Shown in pieces: positions 1 to 8,066 of a stretch of 64,000 bases of DNA. The notes under the pieces were generated by a model, which saw only the letters and a program-made list of their open reading frames with translations, ran no database searches and was not told where the DNA came from. Position 1 is the first letter of the stretch. Each line of letters opens with the position of its first letter. The stretch lies in NCBI RefSeq assembly GCF_040096055.1, contig NZ_JBBMFK010000002.1, forward strand, positions 143,690 to 207,689, in the 5' to 3' direction. The position numbers were made by a program, and so were the translations under genes. This DNA comes from Pseudoflavonifractor intestinihominis. Its GTDB lineage: Bacteria; Bacillota; Clostridia; Oscillospirales; Oscillospiraceae.

Positions 1-1035
1 CAGCATGGCGGTGAACACGGGCAGGCACATCTCCACCGTATCGATGGCGTCGAACACCGGCTCCTTGTCCTCCTGCATGTCCTTGTTGTAGGCCAGCGGC
101 AGACCCTTCATGACGGTGAGCAGGGTGATGAGAGAGCCGTACACCCGGCCGGTCTTGCCCCGGACCAGCTCGGCCACGTCCGGGTTCTTCTTCTGGGGCA
201 TGATGGAGGAGCCGGTGGAGTAGGCGTCGTCCAGCTCCACGAACTTGAACTCCCAGGAGCACCAGAGCACGATCTCCTCGGAGAACCGGGACAGGTGCAT
301 CATCAGGATGGAGCAGGCGGACAGAAATTCAATGGCAAAGTCCCGGTCGGACACCGAGTCCATGGAGTTGTCGGTGGGCTTCTTGAAGCCCAGGGCGGCG
401 GCGGTCTGGAACCGGTCCACCGGATAGGTGGAGGTGGCCAGGGCGCCCGCTCCCAGGGGGCACTCGTCCATCCGCTCCAGGCAGTCCTCCAGCCGGGTCA
501 CGTCCCGGCGGAACATGTTGGCGTAGGCCATCATGTAGTGGGCAAAGGTGGTGGGCTGGGCACGCTGAAGGTGAGTATAGCCGGGCATGACGGTCTCCAG
601 GTTGGCCTGGGCCTTCTTCACCAGCACCTTCTCCAGATCCAGGCACATGCGGATGATGGTGGGAATCTCCCGCTTGACAAACAGGCGGAAGTCCACCGCC
701 ACCTGGTCGTTCCGGCTGCGGGCGGTGTGGAGCCGCTTGCCCGTCTCCCCCAGGCGGCCGGTGAGCAGGGACTCCACGTTCATGTGGATGTCCTCGTTGT
801 CGGTGGTCAGCTCCACCCGCTCGGCCTTGATGTCCTCCAGAATGGCCTTCAGGCCGTCGATGATCTTCTCCGCCTCGTGCTCCTCGATGATGCCCTGCTT
901 GCCCAGCATGGCGGCGTGGGCGATGGAACCCTCGATGTCCTCCTGATAGAGCCGGGCATCAAAGGTGATGGAGGAGTTGAAGTCGTTTACCAGGGTGTCG
1001 GTCTCCTTCTGGAACCGACCTGCCCACAGTTTCAT
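1..1035 (-). CDS. argH: Argininosuccinate lyase, N-terminal part (cut by window edge)
   Basis: Last step of arginine synthesis: cleaves argininosuccinate to arginine and fumarate in the cytoplasm. The visible 345 codons start MKLWAGRFQKETD, the usual ArgH N-terminus, and contain the fumarase/aspartase-superfamily signature GSSIMPQKKNPD near residues 273-284. HTARSRNDQV lies near residue 100. The ATG at 1033-1035 is preceded on the minus strand by a GAGGTAATGG-type ribosome site. The C-terminal portion lies beyond base 1. It sits 97 bp downstream of argG on the same strand, so the two are probably one argGH transcript. The 97-bp gap holds an AGCCGGA/TCCGGCT inverted repeat but no clear terminator. 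Confidence 0.96.
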   Translation of the reverse strand, partial: MKLWAGRFQKETDTLVNDFNSSITFDARLYQEDIEGSIAHAAMLGKQGIIEEHEAEKIIDGLKAILEDIKAERVELTTDNEDIHMNVESLLTGRLGETGKRLHTARSRNDQVAVDFRLFVKREIPTIIRMCLDLEKVLVKKAQANLETVMPGYTHLQRAQPTTFAHYMMAYANMFRRDVTRLEDCLERMDECPLGAGALATSTYPVDRFQTAAALGFKKPTDNSMDSVSDRDFAIEFLSACSILMMHLSRFSEEIVLWCSWEFKFVELDDAYSTGSSIMPQKKNPDVAELVRGKTGRVYGSLITLLTVMKGLPLAYNKDMQEDKEPVFDAIDTVEMCLPVFTAML

Positions 1036-1132
1036 AATCCATTACCTCACTTTTCGCTCTTTTGCGGCAGAGCCGGAGAGCAGGCGTCCCCCTCATGGGA
1101 GGCGCCCGCCTTCCGGCTTTGTACGCGGTTCC

Positions 1133-2350
1133 TTATTTCAGCTTTCCCTGCTCCCGCAGCGCCTGGACGGTGTCGGGCAGGCCCCAGAGGTTGATGAAGC
1201 CGGTGGCGTCATTCTGGTTGTAGTCGCTCTCCTCGAAGGTGACCAGGTCCTCGGAGTAGAGGGTGTCGGGAGAGGTGACGCCGGCGGTGATGATGTTGCC
1301 CTTGTAGAGCTTCAGCTTCACGGTGCCGGTGACATGCTTCTGGGTCTCGGCGGCAAAGGCGGACAGGGCCTCCCGCAGGGGGGTGAACCACTTGCCGTTG
1401 TACACCAGATCGGCGAAGTCCACCGCCAGCTTGCTCTTCATGTGGGCGGTATCCTTGTCGATGGTGATCATCTCCAGCACCTCGTGGGCCCGGTAGAGGA
1501 TGGTGCCGCCGGGGGTCTCGTACACGCCCCGGTCCTTCATGCCCACCAGCCGGTTCTCCACGATGTCCAGCAGGCCGATGCCGTTGGCGCCGCCCACCTC
1601 GTTGAGCTTGCGGATGATGTCGCTGGCCTTCATCTTCTCGCCGTTGAAGGCCACGGGCCAGCCCTTCTCAAAGTCCAGGGTGATGTAGGTGGGGGCGTCG
1701 GGGGCCTGGATGGGGCTGACGCCCATCTCCAGGAAGCCGGGCTTGTCGTACTGGGGCTCGTTGGCCGGGTCCTCCAGATCCAGGCCCTCGTGGCTCAGGT
1801 GCCACAGGTTCTTGTCCTTGGAGTAGTTGGTCTCCCGGGAGATCTTCAGAGGCACGTTGTGGGCCTCGGCGTAGTCGATCTCCTCGTCACGGCCCTTGAT
1901 GGACCACTCCCGCCAGGGGGCGATGATCTTCATCTCAGGGGCGAAGCGCTTGATGGCCAGCTCGAACCGGACCTGGTCGTTGCCCTTGCCGGTGCAGCCG
2001 TGGCAGATGGCGTCGGCGCCCTCCTTCTTGGCGATCTCCACCAGGCGCTTGGCGATGATGGGCCGGGCAAAGGCGGTACCCAGCAGATAGTCCTCGTACT
2101 TGGCGCCCATCTGCATGGAGGGGATGATGACCTCGTCCACCATCTCGTCGGTCAGGTCCTCCACGTACAGCTTGGAGGCGCCGGTCTTGATGGCCTTCTC
2201 CTCCAGGCCGTCCAGCTCGGTGCCCTGGCCCACGTCGCCGGACACGGCGATGATCTCGGGGTTGTTGTAGTTCTCCTTCAGCCAGGGGATGATGATGGAT
2301 GTATCCAGACCGCCGGAATAGGCGAGCACAACTTTCTTAATATCAGCCAT
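1133..2350 (-). CDS. argG: Argininosuccinate synthase
   Basis: Condenses citrulline and aspartate with ATP to argininosuccinate. The 405-residue product is normal family length and starts MADIKKVVLAYSGGLDTS, which holds the PP-loop ATP-binding motif (AYSGGLDTS, residues 9-17). HGCTGKGNDQVRFE follows further in. An in-frame ATG exists 20 codons upstream, but the start at 2350 has a GGAGG 8 bases before it and gives the standard N-terminus, so it is preferred. argG is first in the argGH transcript; ARG-box-like sites lie just upstream at 2418-2474, consistent with ArgR-type control. Confidence 0.97.
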   Translation of the reverse strand: MADIKKVVLAYSGGLDTSIIIPWLKENYNNPEIIAVSGDVGQGTELDGLEEKAIKTGASKLYVEDLTDEMVDEVIIPSMQMGAKYEDYLLGTAFARPIIAKRLVEIAKKEGADAICHGCTGKGNDQVRFELAIKRFAPEMKIIAPWREWSIKGRDEEIDYAEAHNVPLKISRETNYSKDKNLWHLSHEGLDLEDPANEPQYDKPGFLEMGVSPIQAPDAPTYITLDFEKGWPVAFNGEKMKASDIIRKLNEVGGANGIGLLDIVENRLVGMKDRGVYETPGGTILYRAHEVLEMITIDKDTAHMKSKLAVDFADLVYNGKWFTPLREALSAFAAETQKHVTGTVKLKLYKGNIITAGVTSPDTLYSEDLVTFEESDYNQNDATGFINLWGLPDTVQALREQGKLK

Positions 2351-2417
2351 GGTGAAAACCTCCGTTTGCTTTGTTGGACACAGTCTACCACGCCCGGCGG
2401 AAAAATGCAAGGGGGAA

Positions 2418-2474
2418 TTTGAATAAATATTCGAATATTATCCGTTTATTTTTGAATATATTCATTTTTATTCG
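2418..2474 (-). promoter_or_regulatory. ARG-box-like operator cluster upstream of argG
   Basis: The AT-rich stretch upstream of argG contains TTTGAATAAATATTCGAA (2418-2435). This fits the ArgR/AhrC consensus TNTGAATWWWWATTCANW at all but one position. A second cluster, TGAATATATTCA plus ATTCATTTTTATTCG (2453-2474), holds further half sites. Its base composition differs sharply from the GC-rich flanks. Arrangement as two neighbouring boxes is typical of ArgR hexamer operators. The promoter itself is not clear; TAATAT next to box 1 may be the -10. No argR gene lies in the window. Confidence 0.6.
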
Positions 2475-2541
2475 TATATTTTATAATATGGCGCATAATA
2501 ATTATCTTGAGGCACAAAAAATCACGCTGCGCCGTATGGGA

Positions 2542-2583
2542 AAAGCGGCTCCCAAAGCCAAAGGTTTGGGAGCCGCTTTCGCT
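2542..2583 (-). terminator. Hairpin terminator after the anti-sigma gene
   Basis: A perfect 15-bp stem (AAAGCGGCTCCCAAA at 2542-2556 with TTTGGGAGCCGCTTT at 2565-2579) with an 8-base loop lies about 35 bp past the stop of the minus-strand anti-sigma gene. The T-run is only four bases on the minus strand, so strength is uncertain. Confidence 0.6.
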
Positions 2584-2613
2584 GTCCTGACACTGTTCCG
2601 TTCGATTTTCCGC

Positions 2614-3717
2614 CTAAGCAGTCGGGCAGTTCCGACCATTCACCGTCACGGACACCACCTGCGCCGGGTCCACCAGGCGGTTGAAACACAGGCGCAGCGT
2701 CATATCCGTCCCGCTGCCGCAGCCCAGGGCATACTCGGTGTTGTCCAGGTTTTGGTTCTCGTCCCGGACCACGTAGCTGCTGCCGTCGGCATAGTGGAGC
2801 ACCACGCTGTCTATCTCGTCTACGTCCTGTGCGTCAATGGCAATCCCGATGGCCGACAGGACTGCCCCGCGCTCACCGCTGTCCGGATCCACAGCGGTCA
2901 CTGCGGACAACGACTCCGTGCCGGGCAGCTCCAGCTCCGCCAGCAGGCTCACGTCCTTTTTGCTGTTCTGATTCAGCCGCAGATCGTGGAAGCCAATTGT
3001 CAGCCCGTCCGCCGCCTGCCAGCGGTCCGCTTCCTCAGCCACAGCAAAGGAGACCACCCCCGCCAGCACGGTATCCGTGGTCCTGGCCTGGTCGGCGTAA
3101 ATCCGGTATCCGGCCTGCGCGTCCTCTCCCGCCCGGAAGGTCAGAGAGATGCCCTCGCCGTTGAACCAGATCTCGCCGTCCTCCGGGGATACCTCCACGC
3201 CCTCCAGTCCCCCGGGCCGCTCCAGCAGGAAGTAAATCTTTCCCGTCCCGGTTCCCTGGTCCAACAGATAGGCCTCCACGGTCAGGGTGTAGTCCCCCAC
3301 GGTCCAGGCGTATCCGGTGTCCGGCAGGTAGTCCCCCACCACCGCCAGAGCCTCCGGTAGCTCCACCGGCACACGCTCCCGGTTGGGCAGGTTCAGGCTC
3401 AGACTGCCGTCCGCCTCCACTTTCGTCTGCTCCTCCACGCTGGGACGGCTGCTGTCGCCGAACATGCCCTCCACAACGGCCGGTCTGCGCTCGTCCACGG
3501 CCACCTCCGTCCGGGTGATCCAATATCCCGCCGCAGCTCCCGCGCACAGCACCGCCGCAGCCGCGGCCAGTGCCAGCGCCGTCCGCAGGCCCCGCCGCCG
3601 GGCAGGCCGCCTCTCCCCCGCCTGCAGCCGGGCATAGGCCGCCGCCATCTTCTCCTCCACAACGTCGGGGACCTCCACCGGCCCGCCCAAAATCTCTCTC
3701 AGCTCCTGCTCTGTCAT
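2614..3717 (-). CDS. Membrane-anchored anti-sigma factor-like protein (DUF4179-type)
   Basis: The 367-residue protein has a short cytoplasmic N-terminus (about residues 1-45, MTEQELREILGG...), one membrane helix (about 46-68, ALALAAAAAVLCAGAAAGYWI) and a large extracellular beta-rich domain. This is the layout of DUF4179/RsgI-like anti-sigma factors. The start follows the ECF sigma gene stop by 12 bp and has GGAGG upstream, so the pair is cotranscribed. Inferred role: it holds the sigma factor at the membrane until an envelope signal is sensed. The extracellular ligand is unknown. The assignment rests on topology and the neighbouring gene, not on a family motif. Confidence 0.75.
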   Translation of the reverse strand: MTEQELREILGGPVEVPDVVEEKMAAAYARLQAGERRPARRRGLRTALALAAAAAVLCAGAAAGYWITRTEVAVDERRPAVVEGMFGDSSRPSVEEQTKVEADGSLSLNLPNRERVPVELPEALAVVGDYLPDTGYAWTVGDYTLTVEAYLLDQGTGTGKIYFLLERPGGLEGVEVSPEDGEIWFNGEGISLTFRAGEDAQAGYRIYADQARTTDTVLAGVVSFAVAEEADRWQAADGLTIGFHDLRLNQNSKKDVSLLAELELPGTESLSAVTAVDPDSGERGAVLSAIGIAIDAQDVDEIDSVVLHYADGSSYVVRDENQNLDNTEYALGCGSGTDMTLRLCFNRLVDPAQVVSVTVNGRNCPTA

Positions 3718-3729
3718 GGCTCTGCCTCC

Positions 3730-4227
3730 TTACTCCGCCTCATAGGCCAGCCGGACCGCGCCCCGGCCCCGCTTCAGCCGTGTCTTTACTGTCTCTTTCT
3801 TTAATGAGAGAAGCCCGCTGATCTCCCGGACTGAAAACCCCTCGCCGTAATACAGCAGAAGCACGGTCCGGTACTTTTCGTCGATCCCCTCCAACAGGTC
3901 CAGGAACTCCGCGTTGGCCTGGCCCGGATCGTGCTCCGCCCGCTCCGGCACCGTCTCCACCGGCGTCACCCTGCTTCTGTCCCGGAGCATATCCTGGCAG
4001 ACATTGATGAGAATCCGGGTGGACCAGGTCCTGAAGTGGGCGGGCTGCCGCAGCTGTCCCAGCTTCTCAAAGCAGAGGAGCACGGTCTCCTGTACGGCGT
4101 CGGCCACGTCCTCGTCCCGGCCCAGCATGCTCCTCGCAACCTTATAAAAGCTCTGCTTCCGGGCCTCCATCAGGGCCACAAAGGCCTCTGTGTCCCCCTG
4201 GACGGCCCGCTGTACCAGCTCTGTCAC
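3730..4227 (-). CDS. ECF-type RNA polymerase sigma factor
   Basis: The 165-residue protein has sigma region 2 (about residues 10-75, with DVADAVQETVLLCFEKL and FRTWSTRILINVCQDMLR) and region 4 (about 105-160, IDEKYRTVLLLYYGEGFSVREISGLLSLKKETVKTRLKRGR, a helix-turn-helix). There is no region 1 or 3, as expected for extracytoplasmic-function sigma factors. The start is GTG, with GGAGGGGG about 7 bases upstream. It is followed by a membrane anti-sigma-like gene, so it probably responds to envelope stress. A CGTCTAAT element about 40 bp upstream may be an autoregulated -10. Confidence 0.92.
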   Translation of the reverse strand: MTELVQRAVQGDTEAFVALMEARKQSFYKVARSMLGRDEDVADAVQETVLLCFEKLGQLRQPAHFRTWSTRILINVCQDMLRDRSRVTPVETVPERAEHDPGQANAEFLDLLEGIDEKYRTVLLLYYGEGFSVREISGLLSLKKETVKTRLKRGRGAVRLAYEAE

Positions 4228-4266
4228 TGTTCTTCCCCCTCCCGGGTGTTTTGACCGGTCTCACCC

Positions 4267-4274
4267 ATTAGACG
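4267..4274 (-). promoter_or_regulatory. Possible ECF -10 element (CGTCTAAT)
   Basis: On the minus strand CGTCTAAT lies about 40 bp before the sigma start. CGTC is a common -10 core for Firmicutes ECF sigma factors, which often activate themselves. No convincing matching -35 was found, so this is a weak call. Confidence 0.3.
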
Positions 4275-4381
4275 GCCCGACCGCGCTCCCGGGTCCGCCG
4301 AAAATGCATTTTTTAAAATTTCGAGGCAGGAAACAACCCGCCGGAACCCCCCTGTTTCCCCCGCCAAACAACATTTTACAC

Positions 4382-4410
4382 TTGCAACTTATCTCATTTT
4401 CCTGTATAAT
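4382..4410 (+). promoter_or_regulatory. Sigma-A promoter of the PrsA-like gene
   Basis: TTGCAA (4382-4387), a 17-bp spacer, and a perfect TATAAT (4405-4410). It lies 73 bp before the foldase start and is divergent from the sigma gene. Confidence 0.75.
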
Positions 4411-4482
4411 GCAACGATGTGTTAGAGCGGGCGGGCAGAGCTCCCCCCGCCTTCCTATTACAACGAGAGGACTGAGACATTC

Positions 4483-6072
4483 ATGAGCGCATCCAGAGAA
4501 AAAAAGCAGCGCCAGAGCGCCGGCCAAAACCTGACTCAGAAAGAGCTCAAGGAGGCCAAGGAGGCGCATGCCGCCAAGCGCAAAACCATTCTGTACTGGG
4601 TGATTGGCGTGGTGGTGGTCATCCTGGTCGCCGCGCTGCTTATTTGGAACTCCAATTTCTTCCAGAACCGTGCCACCGCAGTTACCGTCAACGGACACAA
4701 CTTCACCGCCGGTGAGGTTGCCTACTACTACAACAGCGCCTATCAGCAGGAATATCAGTACTACCAGTATTCCGCCATGGGCATCACCGGTCTGACCAAC
4801 TTCAATCCCAACACCGACCCCAAGGATCAGTATGTGGACGACGCGCAGACCCAGACCTACTACGACTACTTCATGGAGTCCGCCCTGAACGCCCTGACCC
4901 AGGTGGCCGCCCTTACCGACTCCGCCGAGAAGGACGGCTTCTCCCTGGATCTCTCTGACAGCGGCAAGGAGACTTATAACTCCACCATCTCCAGCCTGAA
5001 GGATGCCGCTACCACCGCCGGCTACTCCTACGGCTCCTACCTGCGGGCCATCTACGGCACCCACATGACCGCCGGCATCTATGAGAACTGCCTGAAGCGG
5101 GCCATCATGCTCACCGAGTACCAGCAGGACCACCGGGATGCCCTGACCTACACCGACGACGACTACAACACCTATTACGACGAGAACAAGGACAACATCG
5201 ACACCTTCTCCTATGAGGTCGCTTTCCTGAACGGCAGCGCCCCCTCCACCACCGACGAGGACGGCAACACCGTGGAGGCCACCGACGAGGAGAAGACCGC
5301 CGCCATGGAGGCCGCCAAGGCCGAGGCCGACCAGCTGATGGCCGACGTCCAGGCCGGCGGCGACTTCGCCGAGCTGGCCGACGCCTATGTCCAGGAGAGC
5401 AGCTCCAACACCTTCCGCTCCACCGAGACCACCGGCTCCAGCCTCTCCTCCACCTACGGCGACTGGCTGAAGGACGCCGCCCGCGCTGAGGGCGACATGA
5501 GCGTGTTCGAGTCCACCAGCGGCTACTACGTGGTCCGGTTCCTGGACCGCTACCTGAACGAGACGCCCACCGCCGACATCCGGCACATCCTCATCAAGGC
5601 CGAGCTGACCCAGGAGGATGACCCCAGCACCGAGGACGTGGACGAGTCCACCATCCCCACCGACGAGGCCATGGAAGCTGCCAAGTCCAAGGCCGAGGAC
5701 ATCCTCTCCCAGTGGGAGGCCGGCGACAAGACCGCCGAGTCCTTCGGCGCCCTGGCTGAGGAGTACTCCGACGACACCGGCTCCTCCTCCAACGGCGGCC
5801 TGTACACCCAGGTCTACGAGGGCCAGATGGTGGACAGCTTCAACAGCTGGATCTTCGACAACGAGCACACCGAGGGTGACACCGGTCTGGTGGAGAACAC
5901 CAACAGCGGCCAGTACGGCTGGCACGTCATCTACTTCCAGTCCTGGGACGATCCCACCTGGAAGATCAACGCCAAGAGCTCCTTCCAGAACGACGACATG
6001 ACCAGCTGGATCGAGAGCATCACCGAGGGCTATGAGGCCGTCAAGGCCGACGGCTTCAAGTACGTCGCTTAA
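4483..6072 (+). CDS. PrsA/SurA-like peptidyl-prolyl isomerase, membrane-anchored
   Basis: The 529-residue protein has a basic cytoplasmic N-terminus (1-34) and one membrane helix (about 35-56, ILYWVIGVVVVILVAALLIW). A SurA-like helical domain begins with the typical TAVTVNGHNFTAGEVAYYY. A parvulin (PpiC) domain spans about residues 363-510 (ADIRHILIKAEL ... EYSDDTGSSSNGGLYTQV ... YGWHVIYFQS). Family role: catalyses prolyl isomerization and assists folding of exported proteins on the outer face of the membrane. It lacks the lipobox of classical PrsA and is anchored by the uncleaved helix instead. It is a single-gene unit with its own promoter and terminator. Confidence 0.88.
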   Translation: MSASREKKQRQSAGQNLTQKELKEAKEAHAAKRKTILYWVIGVVVVILVAALLIWNSNFFQNRATAVTVNGHNFTAGEVAYYYNSAYQQEYQYYQYSAMGITGLTNFNPNTDPKDQYVDDAQTQTYYDYFMESALNALTQVAALTDSAEKDGFSLDLSDSGKETYNSTISSLKDAATTAGYSYGSYLRAIYGTHMTAGIYENCLKRAIMLTEYQQDHRDALTYTDDDYNTYYDENKDNIDTFSYEVAFLNGSAPSTTDEDGNTVEATDEEKTAAMEAAKAEADQLMADVQAGGDFAELADAYVQESSSNTFRSTETTGSSLSSTYGDWLKDAARAEGDMSVFESTSGYYVVRFLDRYLNETPTADIRHILIKAELTQEDDPSTEDVDESTIPTDEAMEAAKSKAEDILSQWEAGDKTAESFGALAEEYSDDTGSSSNGGLYTQVYEGQMVDSFNSWIFDNEHTEGDTGLVENTNSGQYGWHVIYFQSWDDPTWKINAKSSFQNDDMTSWIESITEGYEAVKADGFKYVA

Positions 6073-6088
6073 TATCGAGCTTCTCACA

Positions 6089-6121
6089 GGGGGCGGGGCA
6101 AGGAACCCCGCCCCCTCTCTT
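6089..6121 (+). terminator. Terminator after the PrsA-like gene
   Basis: A 10-bp GC stem (GGGGGCGGGG at 6089-6098 with CCCCGCCCCC at 6106-6115) followed by TCTCTTATT. Confidence 0.75.
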
Positions 6122-6138
6122 ATTATCAGGAGGTATCC

Positions 6139-6864
6139 ATGAAGGAACAATTTCTGCGCACTGAGATGGTGCTGGGCCCCGACGCCATGGACAGGCTCTC
6201 CGCCGCCCACGTGGCGGTGTTCGGCCTGGGCGGCGTGGGCAGCTGGGCCGTGGAGACCCTGGCCCGGGCCGGAATCGGAGCGCTGACCCTCATCGACCAC
6301 GACGAGGTGGGCGTGACCAATCTGAACCGGCAGATCCAGGCCCTCTGGTCCACCCAGGGCCAGCCCAAGGCGGAGGCCATGGCCGCCCGGGTGCGGGACA
6401 TCAACCCGGACTGCAAGGTTCACCCGGTGGCGGCCAAGTATGAGCCGGCAAACCGGGAGGACTTCTTCTCCGTCCGGTACGACTATATCATAGACGCCAT
6501 CGACATGGTCTCCAGCAAGCTGGACCTGATCCAGACCGCCATAGAGCGGGGCATCCCCATCCTCTCCGCCATGGGCACGGGCAACAAGCTGGACCCCACC
6601 CAGTTCCGCATCACTGATATCTCCAAGACCTCGGGCTGCCCTCTGGCCCGGGTCATCCGGAAGGAACTGCGCAGCCGGGGCATCCTGCACCACCGGGTGC
6701 TCTTCTCCCCCGAGCTGCCCCACGCCACCGACCAGCGGGAGACCCCGCCCCCGGGCCGCCGGAGCGTGCCGGCCAGCGTGCCCTGGGTGCCGCCGGTGGC
6801 CGGACTGATGATGGCGGGAGACGTGGTGCTCACCCTGGCGGGCATGAACCCCGACAGCAAATAG
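6139..6864 (+). CDS. tcdA: tRNA threonylcarbamoyladenosine dehydratase (ThiF/E1-like)
   Basis: The 241-residue protein is a ThiF/HesA-family adenylating enzyme. The nucleotide-binding loop GLGGVGS is at residues 29-35, the acidic turn LIDHDEVGVTNLNRQ at 51-65, and TSGCPLARVIRKELR carries the cysteine seen in TcdA/CsdL proteins. Family role: ATP-dependent cyclization of t6A37 to ct6A in ANN-decoding tRNAs. The start has AGGAGG 8 bases upstream. The t6A synthesis genes tsaC, tsaB and tsaE are also in this window, though not adjacent. The ThiF family is certain; the TcdA subtype is inferred from length and motifs. Confidence 0.9.
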   Translation: MKEQFLRTEMVLGPDAMDRLSAAHVAVFGLGGVGSWAVETLARAGIGALTLIDHDEVGVTNLNRQIQALWSTQGQPKAEAMAARVRDINPDCKVHPVAAKYEPANREDFFSVRYDYIIDAIDMVSSKLDLIQTAIERGIPILSAMGTGNKLDPTQFRITDISKTSGCPLARVIRKELRSRGILHHRVLFSPELPHATDQRETPPPGRRSVPASVPWVPPVAGLMMAGDVVLTLAGMNPDSK

Positions 6865-6876
6865 TCCATGAATAGA

Positions 6877-6920
6877 AAATCCCTCCCGGCGGCAGACTAG
6901 TGCCGTTGGGAGGGATTTTT
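6877..6920 (+). terminator. Terminator after tcdA, overlapping the next ribosome site
   Basis: Long stem AAAATCCCTCCC... paired with ...GGGAGGGATTTT; GGCGGCA/TGCCGTT extends it with wobble pairs, and a run of seven T follows. The 3' arm GGGAGGG also lies at ribosome-site distance from the TTG start of the next gene at 6921. Confidence 0.85.
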
Positions 6921-7283
6921 TTGCATCTTCCGGTAAAAACGCGCTGTGCCCTGTCCGGCGCCGCGGCGGGCGTGGCCAACGGCTTCTTCGGCGGCGGGGG
7001 CGGCATGGTCCTGGTCCCCCTGCTCACCCGCTGGTGCGGCCTGGAGCAGCGGAAGGCCTTCGCCACCTCGGTGGCCATCATCCTGCCCCTGTGCGCCCTG
7101 TCCTCCGCCGTCTACTTCTTCCGGGGCGGGCTGGACTTCGCCCTGGCGCTCCCCTATCTTGCCGGCGGGCTGATCGGGGGCTTTGCGGGCGGACGGCTGT
7201 TCCGCAGGCTGAACATGGACTGGCTCCGGCGGGTGTTCGCCCTGTTCATCCTCTACGGCGGCGTAAAGGCCCTTTTTTTCTGA
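6921..7283 (+). CDS. Half-size TSUP (TauE/SafE) permease subunit 1
   Basis: About 120 hydrophobic residues correspond to one half of a TauE/SafE transporter. GAAAGVANGFFGGGGGMVLVPLL is the typical first TSUP helix with its glycine cluster, and GGLIGGFAGGRLFRRLN is the later conserved loop; four membrane helices are likely. Full TSUP proteins have two such repeats in about 250 residues. Start choice: GTG at 6900 lies inside the terminator, so TTG at 6921, with GGGAGGG 7 bases upstream, is preferred. The stop TGA overlaps the ATG of the second half by one base, so the halves are translationally coupled and probably assemble as a heterodimer. The substrate (an organosulfur or small anion is usual) is unknown. 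Confidence 0.82.
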   Translation: MHLPVKTRCALSGAAAGVANGFFGGGGGMVLVPLLTRWCGLEQRKAFATSVAIILPLCALSSAVYFFRGGLDFALALPYLAGGLIGGFAGGRLFRRLNMDWLRRVFALFILYGGVKALFF

Positions 7284-7672
7284 TGGAGTGGCTTATTCCC
7301 GTTCTGGCCGGCGCTCTCACCGGCATCCTGTCCGGCTTCGGCGTGGGAGGCGGCACACTGCTGCTCATCTATATGACCTCCTTCGCCGGGGTGCCCCAGA
7401 ATCTGGCCCAGGGAGTCAACCTGCTCTACTTCCTCCCCACCGCCGCCACCGCCCTGCCCGCCCACATCAAAAACGGCTATGTGGACCGCGCCGCCGCCTG
7501 GCCTGCCATTCTGGCCGGTCTGCTGGGCACGGCTGCCGCCGCCTGGGCGGCCACCGGTCTGGACGTGCGCCTGCTCCGCCGGTGCTTCGGCGTCTATCTC
7601 TTCTATGTGGGCGTCACCGAGCTCTTTCGAAAAAAGCCGGACAAGCTCAGCCCTGGGTCCGGCGGCGGGTGA
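7283..7672 (+). CDS. Half-size TSUP (TauE/SafE) permease subunit 2
   Basis: The 129-residue membrane protein repeats the TSUP half plan: PVLAGALTGILSGFGVGGGTLLLIYM, then LLYFLPTAATALPAHIKNGYVD and a C-terminal helix YLFYVGVTELF. It starts on the base where subunit 1 stops (TGATG). Together the two proteins make the two-repeat TSUP fold that most bacteria encode as one chain. Its 3' end overlaps the 3' end of the convergent ruvX by 26 bp, so there is no room for a terminator between them. Confidence 0.82.
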   Translation: MEWLIPVLAGALTGILSGFGVGGGTLLLIYMTSFAGVPQNLAQGVNLLYFLPTAATALPAHIKNGYVDRAAAWPAILAGLLGTAAAAWAATGLDVRLLRRCFGVYLFYVGVTELFRKKPDKLSPGSGGG

Positions 7673-8066
7673 GATAGCCCTCCAGGATCAGGGTGGCCGC
7701 CACCGCGTCCACCGTCTTCTTGTGCTGCTTCATCCGCTTGCCTGAGGCGTGGAGGATGTTGTGGGCCTCCACAGTGGTGCGGCGCTCGTCCCACAGGACA
7801 GGGGTCAGGCCGGTCACCTGGCCCACCTGCTCCGCAAAGGCACGGTACAGCTCCGCCCGGGGGCCCTCGGTGCCGTCCATGTTCCGGGGGAAGCCCATCA
7901 CCAGCTCCTCCACCCCGTGCTCCTTGACCAGGCAGGCGATCTCCTCCGCCACCGCCTCGCTCTTCCGGCTGTGGATCACCGTGGTATACCCCGCCAGCAG
8001 GCCGGTGGGATCGGAAATGGCAATGCCCGTCCGGGCGTCGCCGTAGTCAATGGCCATGATTCTCAT
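7647..8066 (-). CDS. ruvX: Putative pre-16S rRNA nuclease / Holliday junction resolvase-like (YqgF/RuvX)
   Basis: The 139-residue protein has an RNase H-like fold with DYGDARTGIA near the N-terminus, VMGFPRNMDGTEGPRA in the middle, LWDERRTTVEA, and the C-terminal acidic residue in KKTVDAVAATLIL. This matches YqgF, which processes the 5' end of 16S rRNA in E. coli; the older name is RuvX. The start overlaps the stop of the SdpI-like gene by 4 bp (ATGA), so it is the last gene of a three-gene minus-strand unit. Its functional link to the regulator/SdpI pair is not obvious. Confidence 0.93.
   Translation of the reverse strand: MRIMAIDYGDARTGIAISDPTGLLAGYTTVIHSRKSEAVAEEIACLVKEHGVEELVMGFPRNMDGTEGPRAELYRAFAEQVGQVTGLTPVLWDERRTTVEAHNILHASGKRMKQHKKTVDAVAATLILEGYLTRRRTQG

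Noticed and set aside
4261..6723. Very long minus-strand open frame (about 820 codons) opposite the PrsA-like gene and tcdA
   Set aside because: It is antisense to two clear genes, spans a strong promoter and terminators, has no ribosome site, and its Gly/Val/Leu/His-rich translation is typical of GC-rich shadow frames.
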